Notes under the pieces: model-generated | The model's database searches: none | What the model was told of the DNA's origin: nothing | Seen by the model: the letters and a program-made list of their open reading frames with translations, nothing else | Source of the DNA: WHSM01 sp036375165 | GTDB lineage: Bacteria > Actinomycetota > Actinomycetes > Mycobacteriales > Micromonosporaceae | Assembly: GCA_036375165.1 (NCBI GenBank) | Contig: DASUSI010000140.1 | Location: 11,127 to 75,126, forward strand | Reading direction: 5' to 3' | Length of the DNA: 64,000 nucleotides | Part shown: positions 42,358 through 51,754 of the stretch, in pieces | Position numbering within the stretch: position 1 is the first letter of the stretch | Layout of the letters: each line of letters begins with the position of its first letter | Translations under genes and position numbers: made by a program

Positions 42358-43749
42358 ATGACGGCCACACCGAGCTCCGTCCACGAGGAGCCGTCCGCGC
42401 TCGGCATCAGCGCCCGTGACCACCTCTGGATGCACTTCACCAGGCTCTCGGCGTACGCCGACGGCGGCGTGCCCGTGATCGTGCGGGGCGAAGGCCCGTA
42501 CATCTACGACCAGCAGGGCCGGCGGTACCTCGACGGCCTGTCAGGACTGTTCGTGGTGCAGGTGGGACATGGCCGGCGGGAACTCGCCGAAGCCGCCGCC
42601 CGGCAGGCCGAACAACTCGCCTTCTTCCCGCTGTGGTCCTACGCGCACCCGGCAGCCATCGACCTGGCCGAACGGCTCGCCGGATACACCCCCGGCGACC
42701 TGAACCGGGTCTTCTTCACCACCGGCGGCTCAGAAGCCGTGGAAACCGCGTGGAAGCTCGCCCGGCAGTACTTCAAGCAGGTCGGCAAGCCACTCAAGTA
42801 CAAGGTGGTCAGTCGGCACATCGCCTACCACGGCACCACGATGGGGGCGCTCACGGTGACCAGCCTGCCGAGCATCCGGGCCGACTTCGAACCCCTGGTG
42901 CCCGGTGGCATCAAGGTCCCGAACACCAACTTCTACCGGGCACCGGAGCACGGTCACGACGCCGCGGCGTTCGGCCACTGGGCCGCCGAGGAGATCGGCC
43001 GGGCCATCGAACGGGAGGGCCCCGAGACCGTGGCTGCGGTCTACCTGGAGCCGGTGCAGAACTCCGGTGGCTGCTTCCCGCCGCCCCCCGGCTACTTCCA
43101 GCGGGTACGCGAGATCTGCGACGAAAACGACGTCCTGCTGGTCTCCGACGAGGTGATCTGCGCGTTCGGCCGGCTCGGCGAGTGGTTCGGCGCGCAGCGG
43201 TACGGCTACCAGCCCGACATCATCACCTGTGCCAAGGGCATCACCTCCGGGTACGCGCCGCTCGGCGCGATGATCGCCAGTGAACGCCTGATCGAGCCGT
43301 TCCTGCACGGCTTGGAGTCGTTCGCGCACGGCATCACGTTCGGCGGTCATCCGGTGTCGTGTGCCGTGGCGAGCGCGAACCTCGACGTACTGGAGCGTGA
43401 GGACCTGCCCGGCAACGTCCGGCGTAACACAGCCGCGTTCCGGGCCACCCTGGAGAAGCTGTACGACCTGCCGATCGTCGGCGACGTGCGGGGCGACGGC
43501 TACTTCTTCGGAATCGAACTGGTGAAGGACAAGCCCACCCGGGAGACGTTCGACGACGCCGAGAGCGAACGGCTGCTGCGTGGGTTCCTGTCCAAGGCGT
43601 TGTTCGACGCCGGGCTGTACTGCCGTGCCGACGACCGGGGCGACCCGGTGGTGCAGCTCGCGCCTCCGCTGGTCTGCGGACAGGAACACTTCGACGAGAT
43701 GGAGCGGATCCTGCGCGAGGTACTCACGGAAGCCTGGAAACGGATATGA
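42358..43749 (+). CDS. Class III aminotransferase, putrescine/omega-amine type
   Basis: 463 residues from ATG 42358. PLP-fold markers: YLDGLSGLFVVQVGHG, FTTGGSEAVETAWKLARQYF, SRHIAYHGTTMGALTVTSL, VYLEPVQNSGGCFPPP, LVSDEVICAFGRLGEWFGA and the Schiff-base Lys in ITCAKGITSGYAPLGA. This matches the SpuC-like aminotransferases that deaminate putrescine, with pyruvate as acceptor, to 4-aminobutanal, the substrate of the dehydrogenase at 31933. Stop overlaps the next start (ATGA). Confidence 0.92.
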   Translation: MTATPSSVHEEPSALGISARDHLWMHFTRLSAYADGGVPVIVRGEGPYIYDQQGRRYLDGLSGLFVVQVGHGRRELAEAAARQAEQLAFFPLWSYAHPAAIDLAERLAGYTPGDLNRVFFTTGGSEAVETAWKLARQYFKQVGKPLKYKVVSRHIAYHGTTMGALTVTSLPSIRADFEPLVPGGIKVPNTNFYRAPEHGHDAAAFGHWAAEEIGRAIEREGPETVAAVYLEPVQNSGGCFPPPPGYFQRVREICDENDVLLVSDEVICAFGRLGEWFGAQRYGYQPDIITCAKGITSGYAPLGAMIASERLIEPFLHGLESFAHGITFGGHPVSCAVASANLDVLEREDLPGNVRRNTAAFRATLEKLYDLPIVGDVRGDGYFFGIELVKDKPTRETFDDAESERLLRGFLSKALFDAGLYCRADDRGDPVVQLAPPLVCGQEHFDEMERILREVLTEAWKRI

Positions 43750-45170
43750 CCAGCTACCGCGACCTGGAATCGGCGACCACCGGCTACCGGGACCTGTCGT
43801 TCTGGCATGACACGGTCGACGGGCCGCTGCTCCCCCGGCCGCCGCTGGACGGCGACACTGACGTGGACGTGGCGATCGTGGGCGCGGGTTTCACCGGGCT
43901 GTGGACGGCGTACTACCTGGCGCTCGCGGACCAGCGACTGCGGATCGCGGTCTGCGAACGGGAGATCGCCGGTTTCGGGGCGTCCGGCCGAAACGGCGGC
44001 TGGTGCTCGGCGCTGTTCCCGGCCTCGCTACCCAAACTGGCCCGGCTGGCCGGCCCGACGAAGGCCACCGCGATGTACCGGGCGCTGCAGGAGACGGTCG
44101 ACGAGGTCGGCCGGGTGGCGCACGAGGAAGGCATTGACTGCGGCTACTCCAAAGGCGGAACCATCACCTTGGCCCGCTCCGGGGGGCAACTGGAGCGGGC
44201 CAGGGCCGCGGTCGCGGAAGCTCGGGAGTTCGGGTTCGGTGAGGACGACCTGATGCTGCTCGACGCCGACGCGACCGGGCGGGAGTGCGCGGCGGCGGGA
44301 GTGCGGGGCGGCACGTACACGCCGCACTGCGCCGCCGTGCACCCGGCCCGACTGGTGCGGGGCCTGGCTCGGGCGGTGGAGCACCACGGGGTGCGGATCT
44401 ACGAGCGGACCCCGGTGCTCGACATCGTCTCGTCCGGGCCGACACCGGCTGTGGCGACCCCGTACGGCACGGTCCGGGCCGCCGCGGTGATCCGGGCGAC
44501 CGAGGGCTACACCCCGACCCTGCCCGGACACCGCCGGCTGCTGATGCCGGTGTACTCCCTGATGCTGTCCACGACACCGCTGCCCCGGTCCTTCTGGGAC
44601 CGGGTGGGGCTGCACCGGCGCCAGACCTTCTCGGACTTCCGGCACCTGATCATCTACGGCCAGCGCACCGAGGACGACCGGCTGGCGTTCGGGGGGCGGG
44701 GCGCGCCGTACCACTTCGGATCGCGGATCCGACCGGAGTACGACCGGGAGTCCGAAGTGTTCGTGAAGCTGTATGAATCGCTGCGCGACCTGTTCCCGGC
44801 ACTGTCCGAGGTGGACCACGAGGTCACGCACACCTGGGGCGGGCCGCTCGGAGTGCCCCGGGACTGGTGCGCCTCGGTGGCCTTCGACCGCGAGCACGGC
44901 GTCGGGCACGCCAGCGGGTACGTGGGCGACGGGGTCGCCGCCAGCAATCTGGCCGGACGTACCCTCGCTGACCTGGTGCTGGGGCACCGTACGGCTCTGG
45001 TGGACCTGCCGTGGGTCGGCCACCGGTCACCGCGCTGGGAACCGGAGCCGCTGCGCTGGCTGGGGGTCAACGTGACCCGGCGTGCCGTCGCCGCCGCCGA
45101 TCGCTCGGAACATCGCACCGGCCGGGAGTCCCGACTGGCACCGCTGGTGTCCCGGCTGGTCGGAGACTGA
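43746..45170 (+). CDS. FAD-dependent amine oxidoreductase, PuuB/DAO type
   Basis: 474 residues from ATG 43746, coupled to the aminotransferase. The FAD dinucleotide motif is VAIVGAGFTGLWTAYYLALA; IAGFGASGRNGGWCSALFP is the RNGG motif of gamma-glutamylputrescine oxidase-like proteins, and the C-terminal GYVGDGVAASNLAGRTLADL is the family's second FAD contact. It could oxidise a polyamine or a derived amine. No gamma-glutamylputrescine synthetase is present in the window, so PuuB activity itself is not proven. Ends 6 bases from a convergent gene. Confidence 0.88.
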   Translation: MTSYRDLESATTGYRDLSFWHDTVDGPLLPRPPLDGDTDVDVAIVGAGFTGLWTAYYLALADQRLRIAVCEREIAGFGASGRNGGWCSALFPASLPKLARLAGPTKATAMYRALQETVDEVGRVAHEEGIDCGYSKGGTITLARSGGQLERARAAVAEAREFGFGEDDLMLLDADATGRECAAAGVRGGTYTPHCAAVHPARLVRGLARAVEHHGVRIYERTPVLDIVSSGPTPAVATPYGTVRAAAVIRATEGYTPTLPGHRRLLMPVYSLMLSTTPLPRSFWDRVGLHRRQTFSDFRHLIIYGQRTEDDRLAFGGRGAPYHFGSRIRPEYDRESEVFVKLYESLRDLFPALSEVDHEVTHTWGGPLGVPRDWCASVAFDREHGVGHASGYVGDGVAASNLAGRTLADLVLGHRTALVDLPWVGHRSPRWEPEPLRWLGVNVTRRAVAAADRSEHRTGRESRLAPLVSRLVGD

Positions 45171-45176
45171 AACCGG

Positions 45177-47303
45177 TCACGGCTGGTCGGGAACGGCCAC
45201 GTCGATTCGGTCCGGTGCCCGCAGCACGGTCGGCCGGCCCGCCGCGTCGACCCGTACCCGCAGCCTGCCGCCGGCCACCCGCAGCCCGCTGACCTGGTAC
45301 TCCCCCACCGGGGACGGCGCGATCGGGTTGAGCCGCAGCCGGCCCGTGGCAACGTCGACGTCCAGCCCCAGCAGCGCCCGGACGATCATCGGGGCCGCCG
45401 CGGCGGCCCAGGCCTGCGGCCGACACGACGCCGGGTACGGGACGGGCGGCAGCGGGTCGGCACGGCGCTCGCCGCCGTACAGCTCGGGCAGCCGGTACTG
45501 GAAGTGCGCCGCCGCCGCCAAAAGTCCCCCGATCAGGGCCGACGCCTCGACGTGCCAGCCACCCCGGGCCAGCCCCCAGATCACGATCGCGGTGTCGTGC
45601 GGCCACACCGACCCGGCGTGGTACGAGAGCGGGTTGAAGCCCTTCGCGGTGTCCGCCAGGGTGCGCAGCCCGTACCCGGAGTCAAACGACGGGTTGGCCA
45701 ACCGGCGGGCCAGGTCGGCCTCCTCCGCCTCGTCGAGTAGTCCGGTGCCCAGCAGGTGTCCCATGTTCGATGTTGGACTGTCGACCGGCCGGTTGTCCCG
45801 GTCCAGCGCGACGGCCGGGTACCGACCGGCCACGTCGGACACCCAGAACGCCTCCCGGAACCGCTTGGCGAGGCCGGCGGCCCAGTCGCGCCAGTGCTGG
45901 CCACCGGGCCGGTCGAAGGCGTCCAGCAGGTCGGCTCCGGCCATCGCGGCCTGGTAGGCGTACCCCTGTACCTCGCAGAGCGCCAACGGGGCCTCGGCGA
46001 GCCGACCGTCGGCCCACTGCACGCCGTCGTGGGAGTCCTTCCAACCCTGGTTGGACAACCCGGCGCGGTCCGCTGCGTACTCGATGAAGCCGTCCCTGTC
46101 GGGGTCCCCGTCCCCGACGAGCCAGTCGAGGGCCCGTTCCACGGCCGGCAGCAGCGCGGCCACCTCGGCTTCGGGCATCCCCCAGCGCCACGCCTCGACC
46201 AGTGTGGTGATGAACAGCGGGGTGGCGTCGACCGTGCCGTAGTAGATCTCCGGCAGCCACACGGCGGCGTCGGAGGAACGCAACTCGTGGGGGATCTTCC
46301 CGGGGGCCTCCCCGGTTTCCGGGTCGGACCGGGTGCCCTGCCGGCGGGCGAGGGTGCGCAGCGTGTCGGCCGCGAGTTCCGCGCCCATCGGCAGTGACAT
46401 CCGGGCCGTCCACAGGGAGTCCCGCCCGAACAGGGTCAGGTACCAGGGCGCCCCGGCCGCGAAGTAGCGGTCCTCGGGGGTCGCCGGGTCTCCGAGCAGC
46501 AGCGCGTCCAGGTCGGCCACGCTCTGCCGGACCAGCTCGTCGAGCCGGCGGTCGGCGGCGCGTACCGAGAGGGGTTCGTCCAGCCAGGGTGCGGACCTGG
46601 CCGGCGGCCGGGGCCGGAACCCGGTGGCGGTCGATGCCGGTCCGGCGGGATCGGCGCGCACCGTCAGGGAGACCGAGAAGCTCTCACCCGGTGCCAGGTC
46701 GACCGGCCAGGCGAGGGTGTCAGGGTCGGGACGGCCCTGCGGAGCCGGGTGGCAGTCCAGCGACACCGAGACGCCCGGCCCCGACCACACCGGATCGGAC
46801 GGGCCAGCGTTGACAGCCCCGAGCGGCAGCTCGGGTCCGGACCGCCCCTGCTTGACATCACCGGTCACCGCGAGGTCGGCGGCCACCGCGACGGTCAACT
46901 CACAGACCACCCGACGACGGGACCGGTTGCGCACGGTGATCCGCTCGGTGCCCCCCTCGGCGGTGACCTGCCGGTCACGCTCGCAGGTGACCGTGGGGTC
47001 CGGTCGCGGACCCCCCAGCTCGCGTAGCACGCCCACGAACCGGGCGCGCCGCGCGGAAACCAGGCCACCGCTGATCGGCTCCGCAGGTCTGCCGGCGACC
47101 CGGACCTCCAGGCGGGAGAGCACCCGCCGGTCCGCCACGTACAGACCGTCCACGCCACCGGTGAGCTGACCGCTCGGTGCGGAGATCCACAGTGCCGGCG
47201 CCGCCAGGCACAGCACCCGGTCGTGCAGGTACGGCTGGCGCGAGGGCTGGTGGTCGGGTGAGGACCCGGTGTCGGTCCCGGACGAGGGTGGCGGATCGGT
47301 CAT
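45177..47303 (-). CDS. Glycogen-debranching-type amylo-alpha-1,6-glucosidase family protein
   Basis: 708 residues; ATG 47303 follows GAGGTGACG. The first 260 residues form the N-terminal debranching-associated beta-domain (VDGLYVADRRVLSRLEVRV). The C-terminal (alpha/alpha) barrel carries APWYLTLFGRDSLWTARMSL, EAPGKIPHELRSSDAAVWLP, NQGWKDSHDGVQWADGRLAE, CEVQGYAYQAAMAGADLL and NPLSYHAGSVWPHDTAIVIW, the pattern of GH15/GH63-like amylo-alpha-1,6-glucosidases; the two acidic residues around GWKDSHDG and the Glu in CEVQGY are the likely catalytic region. No signal peptide, so cytoplasmic. Divergent from the LacI regulator, with a shared operator. Confidence 0.88.
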   Translation of the reverse strand: MTDPPPSSGTDTGSSPDHQPSRQPYLHDRVLCLAAPALWISAPSGQLTGGVDGLYVADRRVLSRLEVRVAGRPAEPISGGLVSARRARFVGVLRELGGPRPDPTVTCERDRQVTAEGGTERITVRNRSRRRVVCELTVAVAADLAVTGDVKQGRSGPELPLGAVNAGPSDPVWSGPGVSVSLDCHPAPQGRPDPDTLAWPVDLAPGESFSVSLTVRADPAGPASTATGFRPRPPARSAPWLDEPLSVRAADRRLDELVRQSVADLDALLLGDPATPEDRYFAAGAPWYLTLFGRDSLWTARMSLPMGAELAADTLRTLARRQGTRSDPETGEAPGKIPHELRSSDAAVWLPEIYYGTVDATPLFITTLVEAWRWGMPEAEVAALLPAVERALDWLVGDGDPDRDGFIEYAADRAGLSNQGWKDSHDGVQWADGRLAEAPLALCEVQGYAYQAAMAGADLLDAFDRPGGQHWRDWAAGLAKRFREAFWVSDVAGRYPAVALDRDNRPVDSPTSNMGHLLGTGLLDEAEEADLARRLANPSFDSGYGLRTLADTAKGFNPLSYHAGSVWPHDTAIVIWGLARGGWHVEASALIGGLLAAAAHFQYRLPELYGGERRADPLPPVPYPASCRPQAWAAAAAPMIVRALLGLDVDVATGRLRLNPIAPSPVGEYQVSGLRVAGGRLRVRVDAAGRPTVLRAPDRIDVAVPDQP

Positions 47304-47387
47304 CGTCACCTCTTGACGTCGCACGGCCTTGAGATCGCTCAACCCTTGACATCCCCAAGCCGTGGTGCCAAGGTCTCCGGGCAAGCG

Positions 47388-47403
47388 ATTTGAACGATCA
47401 AAT
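47388..47403. promoter_or_regulatory. LacI-type operator ATTTGAACGATCAAAT
   Basis: A 16-bp palindrome with the central CG typical of LacI-family operators, symmetric except for one base pair. It lies between the divergent debranching enzyme and LacI genes (starts 47303 and 47433), so both directions can be repressed by it. Confidence 0.7.
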
Positions 47404-47432
47404 TGATCTCACCCTACCGGACAGGAAACGCC

Positions 47433-48509
47433 GTGAGCCAGGACCTCTCGCAAGAACGCGGTTCGTCCCAGGTCACCCTGGACGACGTGGCGGGGTTCGC
47501 CGGCGTCTCCCGCCAGACCGTCTCGAACGTGATCAACGCCCCGGAACGAGTCCGGGAGCAGACCCGGCAGCGGGTCGAGCAGGCGATCATCCAGCTCGGG
47601 TACCAGCCCAACCGGGCCGCGCGGGCGCTACGGGCTCAGGCTTCGCGCATGATCGGCTACCGGATCGAACCGGTCCATGAGCAGTCCCTGGCCTCAATCC
47701 ACGACCGCTTCCTGCACGCCCTGGCCGACGCCGGCCGGGAAGCCGACCACTACCTGCTGCTGTTCACCGCGGATGACCCGGACGCCGAACTGGCCGCCTG
47801 CACGCAACTGTTCCGCACCGGCGGGGTGGACGGTTTCGTGCTGTACGGGATCGACCACGGCGACCACCGTCCGGCCGCGTTACGGGGACTCGGCGCCCCG
47901 TTCGCCGCGTTCGGGCGTACCGACCATGACACGGAGCACTGCTGGGTGGACGTCGACAACCTGGCCGGGGTGTCGGACGCCGTGGACCACCTGGTCGAGC
48001 GGGGGCACCGCCGGATCGGTTTCGCCGGATGGCCGGAGGGATCGGGGGTCGGCGACCGGCGAGCTGAGGGATGGCGCACCGCCCTGGCCAGACACGGCCT
48101 GTTGGCCGAGTGTCATGGCCTCGACGTGCGGGGCACCGACTCCATCGAGGAAGGCGCCCGGCTGGGCCGCCGGCTGCTCGACCTGGACAAGCCGCCCAGC
48201 GCGGTGGTGGCCGCCACCGACACGCTGGCGGTCGGGGTGATGCAGGCGGCCCGGGTCCACGGCCTGTCCGTCGGGCGCGACCTGGCCCTGGTGGGCTTCG
48301 ATGACACCCCCTCGGCGCACGTCCTCGGGTTGTCCAGTGTCAGGCAACCGATCGAGGCGGTGGGACGGACGATCGTCGAGATGCTGCTCGAACGACTCCC
48401 CGGCACCCTCCGGCAGACCGACACGCCACCCGGGCCCGTGGGTCGCCTGCTGGCGCCCACCCTCGTGGTCCGGGACTCCAGCGGCGCGACAGTCCCCCAT
48501 GTCCCCTGA
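47433..48509 (+). CDS. LacI-family transcriptional regulator
   Basis: GTG 47433 is chosen because AGGAAA precedes it; 358 residues. The N-terminal LacI helix-turn-helix with hinge is VTLDDVAGFAGVSRQTVSNV, then NAPERVREQTRQRV and YQPNRAARALRAQ. The effector core follows the sugar-binding fold (AGWPEGSGVGDRRAEGWR, VVAATDTLAVGVMQAARV, LALVGFDDTPSAHVLGLSSV). It should control the debranching enzyme and the sugar importer downstream through the operator at 47388. Confidence 0.93.
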   Translation: MSQDLSQERGSSQVTLDDVAGFAGVSRQTVSNVINAPERVREQTRQRVEQAIIQLGYQPNRAARALRAQASRMIGYRIEPVHEQSLASIHDRFLHALADAGREADHYLLLFTADDPDAELAACTQLFRTGGVDGFVLYGIDHGDHRPAALRGLGAPFAAFGRTDHDTEHCWVDVDNLAGVSDAVDHLVERGHRRIGFAGWPEGSGVGDRRAEGWRTALARHGLLAECHGLDVRGTDSIEEGARLGRRLLDLDKPPSAVVAATDTLAVGVMQAARVHGLSVGRDLALVGFDDTPSAHVLGLSSVRQPIEAVGRTIVEMLLERLPGTLRQTDTPPGPVGRLLAPTLVVRDSSGATVPHVP

Positions 48510-48524
48510 TCGAAGGAGCGACCC

Positions 48525-49760
48525 GTGTCCATCTCGTTAGGTGCCCGAGGCCGGGCCGCAGCCGTGATCACCAGTGTCGGGCTGATCCTGGCGCTGGCCG
48601 GCTGCGGCGGTGGCCCTGAGGAAGCGAGCAGCACCGAGGGTGCCCAGCTCACCATGTACGCGCACTCGTCCTCACCCGCCGAGGACCAGACTCTGCAAAA
48701 GATCATCGATTCATACAACAAGCAAGGCCGCAACAAGGTCAGCCTGAAGATCCTCCCGGAGTACGACACCGCGTTGCAGACCGCGCTCGCGGGTGGCGAC
48801 CCGCCGGACGTGTTCTACGTCAACGACAACAAGCTCCCGGACCTGGCGAAGAACGGGGTGCTGGAACCGATCGGCGACAAGGTCGACAACCCGGACGACT
48901 TCTACCCGTCGCTGCGGGAGTCCTTCACGTACCAGGGTGTCAACTACTGCCCGCCGAAGGACTTCTCCACGTTGCAACTGGTCTACAACGTGGCGGAGTT
49001 GGAGAAGGCCGGCGTACAGCCGCCGACCACCTGGGACGAGCTGGCCGACGCGGCGAAGAAGCTGACCAAGGGCAAGCGGGCCGGGATCAGCTTCGGTGCC
49101 GAGTTCTACCGCTGGGGCGTGTTCATGGCACAGGCCGGCGCGTGGCCGACCAACGCCGAAATCACGCAGATGACCATGGAAGACCCGAAGCTGCGCACCG
49201 CCCTGGACTACGTGGCCAAGCTGCACGCCGACGGTTCCGCCGCGACCCCCGCGGCGCTGGGCGTCGGCTGGGGCGGCGAGGCACTCGGCAAGGGCAAGGC
49301 CGCGATGACCATCGAGGGCAACTGGATCGTCGGCGCGATGAGCACCGACTTCCCGGACGTCAAGTACGCCGTGGCGGAACTGCCAGCCGGACCGGCCGGC
49401 AAGGCGACCATGTCGTTCTCGGTGTGCTACGGGGTCGCGGCGGCGGGCAGGCACAAGGCGGCGGCGATCGACCTGGTGACGTACCTGACCTCGCCGGAAC
49501 AGCAACTCCTGTTCACCAAGGACTTCCCGGTGATGCCGTCCCGCGCCTCGCTGGCTGACAAGTGGCTGGCCGAGAAGAAGGAGCTGCAAGCCTTCGTGAC
49601 CGGTGCCTCGTACGCGAAGAAGTCCGTGTTCGTCCCGGGCTTCAAGACCGTGATCGACACTCTCACCGAAGGCATCGAGGGCCTGGCCAAGGGCAACAAG
49701 AAGGTCGACGAGGTGATCTCGACGACCCAGCAGGCCGGCCAGGACGTGCTCGGCGGCTAG
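48525..49760 (+). CDS. Sugar ABC transporter binding lipoprotein
   Basis: 411 residues from GTG 48525 (GAAGGAG upstream). Lipoprotein signal ends in ALAGC. The mature protein is a family 1 extracellular binding protein: LTMYAHSSSPAEDQTLQKII, AGGDPPDVFYVNDNKLPDLA, PPTTWDELADAAKKLTKG, GKAAMTIEGNWIVGAMS and LFTKDFPVMPSRASL. Captures an oligosaccharide, perhaps a maltodextrin or trehalose-like sugar given the debranching enzyme next door. Fifteen bases after the LacI gene, so probably one operon. Confidence 0.92.
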   Translation: MSISLGARGRAAAVITSVGLILALAGCGGGPEEASSTEGAQLTMYAHSSSPAEDQTLQKIIDSYNKQGRNKVSLKILPEYDTALQTALAGGDPPDVFYVNDNKLPDLAKNGVLEPIGDKVDNPDDFYPSLRESFTYQGVNYCPPKDFSTLQLVYNVAELEKAGVQPPTTWDELADAAKKLTKGKRAGISFGAEFYRWGVFMAQAGAWPTNAEITQMTMEDPKLRTALDYVAKLHADGSAATPAALGVGWGGEALGKGKAAMTIEGNWIVGAMSTDFPDVKYAVAELPAGPAGKATMSFSVCYGVAAAGRHKAAAIDLVTYLTSPEQQLLFTKDFPVMPSRASLADKWLAEKKELQAFVTGASYAKKSVFVPGFKTVIDTLTEGIEGLAKGNKKVDEVISTTQQAGQDVLGG

Positions 49761-49791
49761 CAGCCCCGGAACGGACGCGAGGAGCACCGCC

Positions 49792-50895
49792 GTGAGCGCC
49801 GAGACCCGCACCGCCTCCGCTCCCGCTCCCCAGGTCCCGGCCCGGTCGCGGTTTCCGCGACCGGGCCGGGGTCCGCGCCGGGGCCGCAGCCGGGTCGCCG
49901 GGCGGCAGGGGCTGGCGGGATGGTTGTTCGTGACCCCGGCGTTGCTCGGGCTCGGCGTCTTCCTGGTGCTACCGATCCTGCTGGCACTGTGGGTCAGCTT
50001 CCGGGACTGGAGCGGACTGGCACCGCTTTCGACCTCCCGGCCGGTGGGCTGGGAAAACTACCGGGACCTGCTGCTGGAGTCCGGTGTCGCGCGGACCGAC
50101 TTCGCCAAGAGCCTGCGTAACAACCTCTACTACGTGCTCGGGGTGGTGCCGGTCCAAACTTTCCTGGCCCTGTTCCTGGCGGTCCTGGTGAACCAGAAGC
50201 TGCTGAAGGGCAGGACGTTCTTCCGGACCGCGTTCTACTTCCCCTCGGTGACCAGTTCGATCGCGGTGGCGTTCATCTTCGTGTTCCTGTTCAGCCCGAC
50301 CGGGCTGGTCAACGCCCTGCTGTCAGCGCTGCTGCCAGGCACGGTGTCGCTGGTCTGGCTGGACGAGCCGACCGGCGTCATCCACGTGCTGCTGCGGCTG
50401 GTCGGGATGGATTCACCGCCCGCACTGCTGGCCGAGCATGACCTGATGGGACTGTCCTGGTGGGAATGGCTGTCCGGGCCGAGCGTGGCACTGACCGCGA
50501 TCATGGTGCTGGCCACCTGGACCACCACCGGGACGTTCATGCTGATGTTCCTGGCCGGGTTGCAGGGAATCCCGGAGGAGATCGACGAGGCCGCCGCGAT
50601 CGACGGGGTGAGCCCCCGGCAGCGGTTCTTCCGGATCACCCTGCCGATGCTGAAACCGACCACGTTCCTGGTGGTCACGCTCGGACTGATCGGCACCTGG
50701 CAGGTGTTCGACCAGGTGTACGCGATGACCTCGGGCGGGCCGCAGAAGACCACGTTCACCCCGGCGTACCTGGTCTACCGGGAGGGTTTTCAGAACGCCG
50801 CGATGGGCCGGGCGGCGGCGATCGCGTTCATCCTGTTCGCGTTGATCATGGCGTTCACCGGGATCCAGCGCCTGGTGCTGCGCAGGGAGGACTGA
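49792..50895 (+). CDS. Sugar ABC transporter permease, MalF type
   Basis: 367 residues from GTG 49792. A basic Pro/Arg-rich N-terminus of about 45 residues is followed by six membrane helices. The permease loop is EEIDEAAAIDGVSPRQRFFR-ITLPML (EAA motif with Gly). Contacts the binding protein at 48525 and forms the pore with the permease at 50897. Two bases separate it from that gene. Confidence 0.92.
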   Translation: MSAETRTASAPAPQVPARSRFPRPGRGPRRGRSRVAGRQGLAGWLFVTPALLGLGVFLVLPILLALWVSFRDWSGLAPLSTSRPVGWENYRDLLLESGVARTDFAKSLRNNLYYVLGVVPVQTFLALFLAVLVNQKLLKGRTFFRTAFYFPSVTSSIAVAFIFVFLFSPTGLVNALLSALLPGTVSLVWLDEPTGVIHVLLRLVGMDSPPALLAEHDLMGLSWWEWLSGPSVALTAIMVLATWTTTGTFMLMFLAGLQGIPEEIDEAAAIDGVSPRQRFFRITLPMLKPTTFLVVTLGLIGTWQVFDQVYAMTSGGPQKTTFTPAYLVYREGFQNAAMGRAAAIAFILFALIMAFTGIQRLVLRRED

Positions 50896-50896
50896 G

Positions 50897-51754
50897 ATGG
50901 CGGTATCAAGCACCGCCCGACTCCGGTCCGCCCGGCGACTCGGCGGCTACCTGCTGCTCGTACTGGCCGCCCTGGCGTTCGTCTACCCGTTCCTGCTGTC
51001 CCTGGCGAGCAGCTTCAAGTCCCGGGCCGAACTGGCCGCCTCGCCGGTGCTGCCGTGGCCGGACGAGGTCACCGTACGGGCCTGGGAGTTGGTGTTCCTG
51101 CGCAGCGAGTTCCCGACCTGGATGGTGAACTCCACGATCGTCACGGTGGCCGCCACCTTGTTGCGGCTGTTCCTGGACTCGCTGGCCGGGTATTCGCTGG
51201 CCCGACTGCGCTGGCGGGGCCGGGGACTCGTGTTCGCCGGGGTGCTGGCGATCCTGTCGGTGCCTCCGATCGTGCTCACCGTGCCCCGGTTCCTGCTGCT
51301 GAAAGAACTCGGGCTGCTCAACTCGTACAGCGGTCTGGTGTTGCCCCTGGCGGTGGACGCGGTGGGGATCTTCATCGCCAAGCAGTTCTTCGAGGCACTG
51401 CCCCGGGAGTTGGAGGAGGCTGCCCGGATCGACGGCGCGAACATCTGGCAGACGTACTGGCACGTGGTGCTGCCGCTGGCCCGCCCGGCGCTGGTCACCT
51501 TGACGATCCTGTCGTTCCAGGGGACCTGGAACGAATTCCTGCTGCCGTTGATCGTGGTCCGGGCCAGTCCTGAGCACTGGACGCTCCCCTTGGGACTGTC
51601 CACTCTGGGCCGGGGCGGGGCCGGCGGCCAGACCTTCGACTACCCGGTGATGCTCACCGCGTCGATCGTGACGATCGTCCCGGTGGCGATCGTGTTCATC
51701 ATCTTCCAGCGGTTCTTCGTCCGTGGCGTGGCCGCCTCCGGTATCAAGGGCTGA
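50897..51754 (+). CDS. Sugar ABC transporter permease, MalG type
   Basis: 285 residues from ATG 50897. Six membrane helices; the EAA loop is EELEEAARIDGANIWQTYWH preceded by KQFFEALPR; the LVTLTILSFQGTWNEFLLPL end is typical of MalG. No ATPase gene follows, so the importer probably uses a shared multi-sugar ATPase encoded elsewhere, as is usual for actinobacterial sugar transporters. Its 3' end overlaps the convergent TetR gene by 11 bases. Confidence 0.92.
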   Translation: MAVSSTARLRSARRLGGYLLLVLAALAFVYPFLLSLASSFKSRAELAASPVLPWPDEVTVRAWELVFLRSEFPTWMVNSTIVTVAATLLRLFLDSLAGYSLARLRWRGRGLVFAGVLAILSVPPIVLTVPRFLLLKELGLLNSYSGLVLPLAVDAVGIFIAKQFFEALPRELEEAARIDGANIWQTYWHVVLPLARPALVTLTILSFQGTWNEFLLPLIVVRASPEHWTLPLGLSTLGRGGAGGQTFDYPVMLTASIVTIVPVAIVFIIFQRFFVRGVAASGIKG

